In this document: positions 1 through 5,960 of the stretch, one piece after another
Position numbering within the stretch: the stretch's first letter is position 1
Layout: the number at the start of each line of letters is the position of its first letter
Source: Caldifarciminota bacterium
GTDB taxonomy: Bacteria; Hydrothermota; Hydrothermia; UBA1063; CAJXJZ01
Direction: 5' to 3'
Assembly (NCBI GenBank): GCA_027033555.1
Contig: JALVLE010000031.1
Location: 1 to 6,187 of the forward strand
DNA length: 6,187 bases
The notes under the pieces: generated by a model
The model's input: the letters and a program-made list of their open reading frames with translations, nothing else
What the model was told of the DNA's origin: nothing
Database searches by the model: none
Made by a program: the position numbers and the translations under genes

Positions 1-32
1 TAACCCTTGGATTATTTTAAAAGGAGGTTAAA

Positions 33-647
33 ATGCTTCAAAAGAAAATACCACTTGCTATAGTTTTCGTATTTGGTATCCTGTCAATTATTCAGTACTT
101 TGTCCCTCATCCTGTTTCTCAGGCGTACTACGACACCATGTTGAAGTGGATGATTGGTGTTGGCTCAATGGCAATTTTTCTTGCGCTTGTGAGTTTCATA
201 CGACACCATCAGGTAAGATTGAAGAAAAAAGAGCATGCTCCCTATAGTGCAGTCGCATTGCTTTCTTTTCTTTTTATGACCTTAGTTGGTTTCATTGGTG
301 GAATAGGGCCAGGAACTATTTTTCAAAAAATGTTCTATTATGTACAGGCCCCACTTCAGGCTACAATGTTTTCGCTTCTTGCGTATTATATGGCATCTGC
401 CTCTTATAGAGCCTTCCGGGCAAAAAGCTTTGAGGCTACATTGCTTCTTGTGACGGCATTTGTTGTTATGTTTAGTGTTACCACCTTTGGCAACTATGTA
501 CCTGGAATTCCGAAATTGCTTGAGTGGATTATGGCGGTTCCTAATATGGCGTCAAAAAGGGGAATAGCTATAGGAGTTTCTCTTGGGAGTATTGCCACAT
601 CTTTGAAAATTATCCTTGGAATTGAGAGAAACTGGCTTGGAGGGTGA
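33..647 (+). CDS. Polytopic membrane protein of unknown function, first gene of a three-gene cassette
   Basis: A 204-residue hydrophobic protein that I cannot assign to a named family. About six membrane segments can be seen, roughly at residues 7-25, 37-57, 72-90, 108-126, 134-152 and 177-196. A short basic loop (residues 57-67, with RLKKKEH) probably faces the cytoplasm. There is no cleavable signal peptide pattern and no catalytic motif; a glycine-rich stretch GFIGGIGPGT lies around residues 86-95. The ATG is well supported by an AAGGAGG ribosome binding site at 21-27, five bases upstream. The stop is one base before the next gene's ATG, so this gene and the next two form an operon and probably a membrane complex. 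The first bases of the window (TAA at 1-3) could be the stop of a further upstream gene, which would mean the operon starts outside the window. That the reading frame is real is near certain; the function is unknown. Confidence 0.85.
   Translation: MLQKKIPLAIVFVFGILSIIQYFVPHPVSQAYYDTMLKWMIGVGSMAIFLALVSFIRHHQVRLKKKEHAPYSAVALLSFLFMTLVGFIGGIGPGTIFQKMFYYVQAPLQATMFSLLAYYMASASYRAFRAKSFEATLLLVTAFVVMFSVTTFGNYVPGIPKLLEWIMAVPNMASKRGIAIGVSLGSIATSLKIILGIERNWLGG
639..643 (+). promoter_or_regulatory. Ribosome binding site that fixes the start of the second cassette gene
   Basis: GGAGG lies five bases before the ATG at 649, inside the last codons of the preceding gene. It favours the ATG at 649 over the in-frame TTG at 616, which would overlap the upstream gene by 32 bases and has no comparable site in front of it. 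Confidence 0.8.
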
Positions 648-648
648 A

Positions 649-1509
649 ATGAGGGAATTTTTCATAAAACTTGCAAGTTTAAACAGAAGCGTGATTTATC
701 TTATCATTACCATTGGGGTTCTTATACCCCTTGTTGTTCCGCTAAACCTGGGCCAGAAGATGTCTCCTCCCACAGAAGACCTTTATAACTTCATAGACAC
801 TCTTCCGAGAGGTTCTCATATACTCATATCAGCTGACTATGATCCATCCACACTTCCTGAGCTTCAGCCCATGCTTGAGGCGATAATAAAACATGCTATT
901 TTAAGAGGTGTTATACCTATGGTTATGTCGCTTTATCCGCAGGGTACAGGTTTGGGAATTCAGGCGTGTGAAAAAGCAAGGGAGACACTTGGAGCAAGGC
1001 CGGATACAGATTATGTGATACTGGGATATAAACCGGGATTTTCAGCGGTAATTTTAGGTATCGGTGAGGATATAAGGAAGGTATTTCCCACTAACTATTC
1101 TGGTATTCCTCTTGATAGTATCCCGGCGGCAAAAGGTGTGAAGAATTATAATGATATTGCACTTGTTATTTCTCTCTCCGGTGGAAGTACCCCTCTTTCC
1201 TGGGTGACTTTTGCATATACCAAGTACAATCAGAAGATAGCAACTGGAATTACAGCTGTGAGCGCCGCTGATTTCTACCCCTACCTTCAAACAGGGCAGT
1301 TTATTGGTGCTCTTATGGGTATGAAGGGGGCTGCTGAGTATGAATATCAGGTAAATAAATTGCTCAAGGAAAAAGGATATAAAAATGCTGTAAATGTGTT
1401 TGCAGTAAGAGGTATGGAGGCCAATTCTATTGCCCATTTTCTGATAATGCTGTTTATAATAGTGGGTAATATTGGGTATTTTCTTTCAAAGAAAAGGAGG
1501 GAATCATAA
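649..1509 (+). CDS. Membrane-anchored protein with a large, probably extracytoplasmic alpha/beta domain; function unknown
   Basis: A 286-residue protein starting at the ATG behind the GGAGG site at 639-643. A hydrophobic segment at about residues 13-33 and a second at about 260-280, followed by a basic tail (KKRRES), bracket a soluble domain of roughly 220 residues. The tail and topology suggest that both ends are cytoplasmic and the middle is outside. The middle region alternates predicted strands and helices: ILISADYDP, GVIPMVMSL, TDYVILGY, IALVISLSGG and a Gly/Ala-rich stretch near GALMGMKGAAEYE. This suggests a Rossmann-like or solute-binding-like fold. It recalls, very loosely, the extracytoplasmic domains of GldG-type ABC transporter auxiliary proteins, but I see no diagnostic motif and do not assign that family. 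It is coupled to both neighbours (1-nt gap upstream, 1-nt TAATG overlap downstream), so it probably acts with them. Confidence 0.85.
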   Translation: MREFFIKLASLNRSVIYLIITIGVLIPLVVPLNLGQKMSPPTEDLYNFIDTLPRGSHILISADYDPSTLPELQPMLEAIIKHAILRGVIPMVMSLYPQGTGLGIQACEKARETLGARPDTDYVILGYKPGFSAVILGIGEDIRKVFPTNYSGIPLDSIPAAKGVKNYNDIALVISLSGGSTPLSWVTFAYTKYNQKIATGITAVSAADFYPYLQTGQFIGALMGMKGAAEYEYQVNKLLKEKGYKNAVNVFAVRGMEANSIAHFLIMLFIIVGNIGYFLSKKRRES

Positions 1510-2147
1510 TGCATATTTCACATGATCCATGGGTATGGGTTGCAGCAATTTTAACGCTTGCAATTTTTTCTTTCCTTTATAAAGATAACCCTTTCTTTAA
1601 AATGGCAGAGCATATCTTTGTGGGGGTTGCAACAGGCTATGGATTTGTCTATACTTGGAACAATGGGATATATCCTAACCTCTTAAAACCCATTTTCATA
1701 GATCACCAGTGGCTTTTTATCATTCCCCTCATACTTGGGCTTATGTATTTGTCTGTTATTGTGCCTAAATTTGCCTATTTTATTCGCTGGCCTTTTGCTT
1801 TTCTCCTCGGGGTGAGCTCTGGATTTTCTGTGCCCCTTGCCTTTCGCGCATCTCTGGTGGAACAGATAAAGTACACAATATTACCCAGTCCTCATGGAAT
1901 TAGCGCCATGCTCTTTTTTAACGCGCTTTTAATTCTCATTGGGGTGATAACTGTAGTCCTTTACTTTTATTTTTCTGCTCCGCATGAAGGGGCTTTAAAA
2001 CCCATTACAAAAACCGGTATTGTCTTCCTGATGGTGGGATTTGGTGCATCCTTTGGATATACCGTGATGGCGAGATTCTCTCTTCTTGTGGGAAGATTTG
2101 AGTTCCTTCTGGGGAAATGGCTTGGAATATTGCCATGGTTGAGATAA
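1509..2147 (+). CDS. Polytopic membrane protein of unknown function, last gene of the three-gene cassette
   Basis: A 212-residue protein with about six membrane segments, near residues 9-24, 34-50, 67-83, 92-112, 132-155 and 168-190. The N-terminal region has a distinctive stretch, YKDNPFFKMAEHIFVGVATG (residues 24-43). It mixes charged and aromatic residues directly ahead of a glycine-rich membrane helix and is the best candidate for a family signature. Its ATG overlaps the preceding TAA by one base (TAATG). A strong AAGGAGG site at 1494-1500, eight bases upstream, ensures its own initiation. The gene ends seven bases before a strong hairpin terminator, so this is the last gene of the operon. 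No named family is recognised. Shared spacing and membrane character with the two upstream genes suggest a three-subunit membrane complex; what it transports or senses cannot be read from the sequence. Confidence 0.85.
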   Translation: MHISHDPWVWVAAILTLAIFSFLYKDNPFFKMAEHIFVGVATGYGFVYTWNNGIYPNLLKPIFIDHQWLFIIPLILGLMYLSVIVPKFAYFIRWPFAFLLGVSSGFSVPLAFRASLVEQIKYTILPSPHGISAMLFFNALLILIGVITVVLYFYFSAPHEGALKPITKTGIVFLMVGFGASFGYTVMARFSLLVGRFEFLLGKWLGILPWLR

Positions 2148-2153
2148 TGAAAC

Positions 2154-2179
2154 GGGCGGAGTTTTATAAAACTCCGCCC
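2154..2179. terminator. Perfect inverted-repeat terminator shared by convergent operons
   Basis: GGGCGGAGTTTTA at 2154-2166 is followed directly by its exact reverse complement at 2167-2179, a perfect 26-base palindrome that would fold as a GC-based stem with a tight AT loop. On the plus strand it is followed by a T-rich tract (TTATTTTATTCTTTT), typical of an intrinsic terminator for the three-gene cassette. On the minus strand it abuts the stop codon of the YitT gene. The T content beyond it there is weaker, so termination in that direction is likely but less certain. Confidence 0.88.
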
Positions 2180-3028
2180 TTATTTTATTCTTTTAAATCC
2201 TTTCCCGAATACGTCCTTTACAGTACTTACGGTTAAAAAGGCGTTTTGGTCTGTCTCTTTCACAAATTCCTTCAATCTTACCAGTTCCCTTCTTCTCTTC
2301 AATATAACCCAGAGCATTTTCCTTTTTTCCCCTTCATATCCTCCTTCTGCTTCAATTATTGTTACTCCTCGTTGCAATACATTTTTTACGTAGTCTCTTA
2401 TGTCCTGCCACTTATCAGATATTATAATAATCTTAAAAGAGACTTTTATACCCTCAACCACATAGTCTATTGTGTGGGTATTAACAAGCACTGCAAGCAA
2501 TGAATACATGCCAATTTCCCAGCCAAAGAAGAGACCGGCAAAGAAGGTTACTGTAAAATCAATAAATAAAAGTCCCTGTCCTATATCCAATCCGATGTAT
2601 TTATTTAATATCATAGCAATAATATCAGTTCCACCTGTGGACGCATCCTGAAGAAAAATAGTGGCAAGACCGATGCCTGTTAGCAGATCTCCGAACACAA
2701 CTGCAAGTAGAATATCGTGGGTGTATGTAACATTGAACCACCTCGCAAGAATATCCACAAATAGAGAGAGGGCAATGGTCCCGTATATAGACTTAATTCC
2801 AAAACCAGGCCCTAACAGAAGAAATGCGAGAAGAAACAGAAAAATGTTGATTACCAGCATAGTCATCCCAACAGGTACATGAATTGTATAATGAAGTATT
2901 GTGGCAATGCCACTTACGCCACCTGCGGCTATTTTATTGGGCACAAGGAATACATCAATGCCAATGGCTGCGATGAAAGCACCTAATGTGATGTAGAGAA
3001 AGTTTTTGAAATTTGCTCTCTGTGTCAT
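2180..3028 (-). CDS. yitT: YitT family membrane protein (YitT/DUF161 membrane domain + DUF2179)
   Basis: A 282-residue protein, the usual length for the family, with both domains intact. The N-terminal membrane domain (about residues 8-195) has the family pattern: an opening GAFIAAIGIDVFLVPNKIAAGG, then GLATIFLQDASTGGTDIIAMILNK around residues 120-143. The C-terminal soluble DUF2179 domain (about 220-277) shows RGVTIIEAEGGYEG, a central R-E-L pattern, then NAF and V-F-G-K-GF. The common DP before NAF is DQ here. YitT proteins are widespread in Bacteria and sit in the cytoplasmic membrane; their substrate is not established. The ATG has no good Shine-Dalgarno sequence upstream. The gene lies 37 bases downstream of the glycosyltransferase on the same strand, so it may be co-transcribed, although a weak promoter in the gap could also serve it. 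The two gene products have no obvious common role. Confidence 0.95.
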   Translation of the reverse strand: MTQRANFKNFLYITLGAFIAAIGIDVFLVPNKIAAGGVSGIATILHYTIHVPVGMTMLVINIFLFLLAFLLLGPGFGIKSIYGTIALSLFVDILARWFNVTYTHDILLAVVFGDLLTGIGLATIFLQDASTGGTDIIAMILNKYIGLDIGQGLLFIDFTVTFFAGLFFGWEIGMYSLLAVLVNTHTIDYVVEGIKVSFKIIIISDKWQDIRDYVKNVLQRGVTIIEAEGGYEGEKRKMLWVILKRRRELVRLKEFVKETDQNAFLTVSTVKDVFGKGFKRIK

Positions 3029-3034
3029 ATTTAA

Positions 3035-3062
3035 ATTTTAAAGGTGTAAAAGGGGCTTTGAA
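3035..3062 (-). promoter_or_regulatory. Possible weak promoter for the YitT gene
   Basis: Read on the minus strand, TTCAAA (3062-3057) and TAAAAT (3040-3035) are separated by 16 bases and resemble a sigma70 -35/-10 pair (4/6 and 5/6 matches). The -10 ends six bases before the ATG, so transcription from here would start at or next to the start codon and give a leaderless message. AT-rich gaps make such matches by chance, so confidence is low. Confidence 0.3.
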
Positions 3063-3065
3063 AAT

Positions 3066-4223
3066 TTATAGGTTATAGATCTTAAGATACTGCTTTATTG
3101 TGTAGTCCTTTGAGAATGGTGCAGGATCAAACTTAAATTTGTTTTCCTTTAGCATGGAGATAACGAGAGAGAGCTTTTGCTCAAAATCACCTTCTTTTTC
3201 AGGGTTAAAAATCATTCCATTTTCTCCATTTTTAATAAGTTCTAAAAGTGCTCCGCGGTTGCTGGCAAGCACAGGGATACCTTGAAAATTGGCTTCAATT
3301 GCCACCCTCCCAAAAGCCTCATGGACAAGAGAGGGTACTACCATTATATCAATTTCATTAAAAAAATCCTTATCTTTTCTGTAACCCATAAAATAAATAT
3401 TCTCCCGTTTGTATTTCCTTTTCAGATAAAATTCATATTCAGGGGTTACTCCTCTTCCAAATATAAGAAGTTTGAGGTTTTTCCTTTTTAGATTTATAAA
3501 GGATGCCAATAAGAATTCTATGCCTTTTTCAGGGGCAAGTAAGCCTGCGTATCCCAGTTTTATAAAGGGTGAATACGTGGTTTTCCTGGGAGTAAATTCC
3601 ATGTCAATGGTGTTATAAATTACCTCTTTTTTTGCATTTCTAAAAAAGCCATAAAGAAGGTGCTTGGATAAAATAAATTTGCTGATCCCAACAACAACAT
3701 CAACATATGCGGACGCAAATTTTTTTGGGGCAGAGTAAAATTTGCATATACTACACTGTTTTTCACAGTTTCTACCATTTTTGAACATTGTTGAACGGAT
3801 GCAAAGAAGATAGTGATCTCTTATTGTATGAATAAGGGGAATACCCAGTTCTTTTGCCATTTTCCAGATATAAACAGAAAATCCTGCAAGATTGTTGGTA
3901 TGGATCACGGCCGGATTTTCCTCTTTTACGATTTGCTTCAGGAAGGAATAAAATGGATTGAACATATCTATTGTATGCCAGATGGCCTTTTGCAAAACGT
4001 TTTTTCTTTTTGAATCTTTCATCCAGTACAGATTGCGGGTTTTTATGTAATAGACTTTTACGCCGTTTATAACCCTGGTGGCCGGTTTAGTGGAAGTGGT
4101 AACCACAACTGGTTTAATACCGTATTCAAAAAGTCCTTCTGCGAGCGTTTTTACTGAATGCTCTGCACCTCCGGCTTCATCTGGGAAGTAAAGAGAATTG
4201 AAAATAAGCACCTTTTTGTTTAT
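3066..4223 (-). CDS. Glycosyltransferase family 4 (GT-B fold)
   Basis: A retaining GT4-type enzyme that transfers a sugar from a nucleotide-sugar donor, probably in polysaccharide, lipopolysaccharide or glycolipid synthesis at the cytoplasmic membrane face; the acceptor cannot be told. The N-terminal domain opens with NKKVLIFNSLYFPDEAGGAEHSV, containing the family's GGAE acceptor-side loop. The C-terminal domain has GYAGLLAPEKGIE, LLIFGRG, IYFMGYR, and the diagnostic EX7E element (EAFGRVAIE) in the donor site. Between the domains sits a cysteine group, C-x11-C-x3-C-x2-C, after IRDHYLLC, as in a subset of GT4 enzymes. I place the start at an ATA codon (4223), eight bases after AAGGAG at 4237-4232, giving about 385 residues. 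Alternatives are GTG at 4211, whose spacing from the site is too long, and GTG at 4292, which has no ribosome site and lies upstream of the promoter. The family call is firm; the start is tentative. Confidence 0.9.
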   Translation of the reverse strand: MNKKVLIFNSLYFPDEAGGAEHSVKTLAEGLFEYGIKPVVVTTSTKPATRVINGVKVYYIKTRNLYWMKDSKRKNVLQKAIWHTIDMFNPFYSFLKQIVKEENPAVIHTNNLAGFSVYIWKMAKELGIPLIHTIRDHYLLCIRSTMFKNGRNCEKQCSICKFYSAPKKFASAYVDVVVGISKFILSKHLLYGFFRNAKKEVIYNTIDMEFTPRKTTYSPFIKLGYAGLLAPEKGIEFLLASFINLKRKNLKLLIFGRGVTPEYEFYLKRKYKRENIYFMGYRKDKDFFNEIDIMVVPSLVHEAFGRVAIEANFQGIPVLASNRGALLELIKNGENGMIFNPEKEGDFEQKLSLVISMLKENKFKFDPAPFSKDYTIKQYLKIYNL

Positions 4224-4231
4224 ATGTACCT

Positions 4232-4237
4232 CTCCTT
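4232..4237 (-). promoter_or_regulatory. Ribosome binding site of the glycosyltransferase
   Basis: AAGGAG on the minus strand is the only strong Shine-Dalgarno sequence near the start of the glycosyltransferase. Eight bases after it comes an in-frame ATA codon. The next standard start codon (GTG at 4211) is 20 bases away. This site is the main reason for choosing the 4223 start. Confidence 0.65.
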
Positions 4238-4250
4238 CTGGTGTAGGTAA

Positions 4251-4279
4251 ATTATAACTTATAAAGTACAACCTGTGAA
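4251..4279 (-). promoter_or_regulatory. Sigma70-type promoter for the glycosyltransferase-YitT unit
   Basis: On the minus strand, TTCACA (4279-4274; one mismatch to TTGACA) and a perfect TATAAT (4256-4251) are separated by exactly 17 bases. Transcription would begin near 4244, a few bases ahead of the AAGGAG ribosome site. The promoter lies inside the longest open frame of the glycosyltransferase (GTG at 4292), which shows that the extra N-terminal residues in that frame are not translated from this message. Confidence 0.75.
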
Positions 4280-4330
4280 GACAGTTTGACACCGGGATTT
4301 TATTAAAGATTTTTTTAAAATAGCGCTGTT

Positions 4331-4359
4331 TTGATTGTTCGCATATTTTATGTTATAAT
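4331..4359 (+). promoter_or_regulatory. Sigma70-type promoter of the lipoate ligase operon
   Basis: TTGATT (4331-4336, four of six matches to TTGACA) and a perfect TATAAT (4354-4359) are spaced by exactly 17 bases. The expected start of transcription is about 4366-4368, at the ATG of the lipoate ligase gene, leaving no room for a 5' untranslated leader. It fires divergently from the glycosyltransferase promoter, with about 50 bases between the two -35 elements. No clear operator repeat was seen between them apart from a 6-base AGCGCT palindrome at 4322-4327. Confidence 0.75.
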
Positions 4360-4367
4360 GTGCATAT

Positions 4368-5960
4368 ATGCTAATGAGTAAAGGTAAATTTGGACATTTA
4401 ACTCTAAAAGTGATTGACACAGGATTGAATAGTGCGGCCTGGAATATAGCAATGGACCAGGCTCTTCTGGAGTATGCTCATAAATATGGTCCTTTTTTCA
4501 GATTTTTATCTTTTTCACCTGAGTGTACTCTCGTGGGGTATTTTCAATCAGTATCACAGGAGATTAGAAAGGACTATTGCCATAGGGAGGGAATTGAGAT
4601 TAATAGAAGAATAACGGGTGGCGGAGCTATCTATTTTGATCCATCGCAACTTGGATGGGAAATAATTGGAACAATAAAGGATTTCCCATATACGATGGGT
4701 GAGCTGTCTGAAATTTTTGGAACAGCTGTAGCCTATGCCCTTAGATTGATGGGCGTGAATGCAGAATTCAGAAGGAGAAATGATATAGAGGTAAACGGAA
4801 GGAAAATCTCAGGTATGGGAGGTGTGACCCTCTCTCAGAATTTCCTGTTTCAGGGCACTTTGCTTGTACGGGATAGGATAGAAAGGATGTTAAAAAGTCT
4901 GAAAGTGCCCATTGAAAAATTAAAACCAAAAGAAATAGATTCTGTAAGAGAAAGGGTTACCTGTTTAGAATATGAACTGGAAAATATTCCTGATAGAGAG
5001 GAGTTGAAAAACTTGTTAATGACAGGTATAAAGGAGTATTTAGGTGTAAGATTGGAGATGTCCGGGATACCCGAAGAGGTGATGGAAAGACATAGAGAGC
5101 TTTTGCCCTATTTTGAGAGCAAGAAGTGGATTTATAAGATAGATTATCCTGAAAAAGAGCAGGATCTTTTGAATGGGTACTATAGGACAGATGAAGGTAC
5201 AGTTAAAATTTCAATGACTGTAAATATCAGAAAAAGGGTGCTAAGGAATACTTTAATTACGGGTGATTTTTTTCTAAACCCTCCTGAAAGCATTTTCAGA
5301 CTTGAAAGTATGCTGAAGAATATGAGATTTGATAAAGAGGAAGTTGAAAGAATAGTGAAGGAATTTTTCAGGCACAATCAACTTGACGGTCTTTCTCCAT
5401 GGCATATACTCAAAGCAACCTCTGAGGTTTTTAAAAAGTGGAAGCTTATTGAGCTCGGCTTTACACCTGAAGAAGCAAACAATATTTTTATGGTCAATCT
5501 TGAGGATTTGGGAGATTTTGAGCCGCGCGTATTTCTTCTCCCTTACTGCTCAAAAGATACGTCGTGTGATCTAAGGTACAGGGATGAATGTATAATGTGT
5601 GGAATATGTACTATTGGGGATGCCTATTCTCTTTCTTATGCCAATGGGCTAAAACCAATAACAATTGTAAGTTTTGAGCACCTTATGGAGACTTTTGAGC
5701 GTCTTAAAAAAGAGGGAATAACAGATTATATTGGTAGCTGTTGCGAACCCTTTTATGTGAAGCATCAGGAGGAATTTTTTGAAAGTGGTTTAAGAGGGAT
5801 ATTAGTAAATATTGAAAACACAACCTGTTATGAACTGGATAAGGCAAAGGAGGCTTATGCTGGAAGGTTTGAAAGTCAGACAAACCTGAATTTGCCCCTT
5901 ATTAAGAAGGTTCTTGGTTTATTGACAAGAATTGGGTCCAATAAAGGAGTGATAAAATGA
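4368..5960 (+). CDS. lplA: Lipoate-protein ligase A fused to LplB-like accessory domain and C-terminal DUF116
   Basis: A 530-residue, three-part protein. Residues about 12-250 are an LplA/BirA-fold ligase, which activates lipoate or octanoate with ATP and attaches it to a lysine of carrier proteins such as GcvH or 2-oxoacid dehydrogenase E2. It has RRITGGGAIYFD (80-91), NDIEVNGRKISGMGG (138-152, with the expected acyl-adenylate-binding lysine K146) and FQGTLLV (161-167). Residues about 265-340 match the accessory (LplB-like) domain, with EGTVKISMTV and ITGDFF (297-302). Residues about 385-500 are DUF116, with cysteines C394, C400, C408, C411 and C414 (CIMCGIC), then C458-C459 and C487, suggesting a metal or Fe-S site. 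This is much longer than the roughly 340 residues of E. coli LplA because of DUF116. No Shine-Dalgarno precedes the ATG at 4368; ATG 4374 is an alternative. The stop overlaps the next gene by ATGA. The ligase call is firm; the role of DUF116 is unknown. Confidence 0.93.
   Translation: MLMSKGKFGHLTLKVIDTGLNSAAWNIAMDQALLEYAHKYGPFFRFLSFSPECTLVGYFQSVSQEIRKDYCHREGIEINRRITGGGAIYFDPSQLGWEIIGTIKDFPYTMGELSEIFGTAVAYALRLMGVNAEFRRRNDIEVNGRKISGMGGVTLSQNFLFQGTLLVRDRIERMLKSLKVPIEKLKPKEIDSVRERVTCLEYELENIPDREELKNLLMTGIKEYLGVRLEMSGIPEEVMERHRELLPYFESKKWIYKIDYPEKEQDLLNGYYRTDEGTVKISMTVNIRKRVLRNTLITGDFFLNPPESIFRLESMLKNMRFDKEEVERIVKEFFRHNQLDGLSPWHILKATSEVFKKWKLIELGFTPEEANNIFMVNLEDLGDFEPRVFLLPYCSKDTSCDLRYRDECIMCGICTIGDAYSLSYANGLKPITIVSFEHLMETFERLKKEGITDYIGSCCEPFYVKHQEEFFESGLRGILVNIENTTCYELDKAKEAYAGRFESQTNLNLPLIKKVLGLLTRIGSNKGVIK

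Noticed and set aside
129..209. Exact 11-base repeat TACGACACCAT at 129-139 and 199-209
   Set aside because: The two copies are read in different frames and the flanking bases do not match, so it is most likely chance rather than a repeat element or binding site.
1054..1437. Open frame of 127 codons on the minus strand inside the second cassette gene
   Set aside because: It lies fully antisense to a well-supported gene, has Cys/Ser/Ile-rich low-information content and no ribosome site or family motif; a shadow frame.
2246..2882. Plus-strand open frames opposite the YitT gene (2246-2503 and 2661-2882)
   Set aside because: YitT has clear family motifs across its whole length; the opposite-strand frames have no recognisable domain or start signal.
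4303..4322. AT-only inverted repeat in the divergent promoter region as a possible operator
   Set aside because: Six A/T base pairs around a long loop are expected by chance in an AT-rich gap; no GC-containing symmetry supports a specific regulator site.
5180..5377. Minus-strand open frame inside the lipoate ligase gene
   Set aside because: It is antisense to the conserved LplB-like domain and is composed of translation-shadow residues; no independent support.
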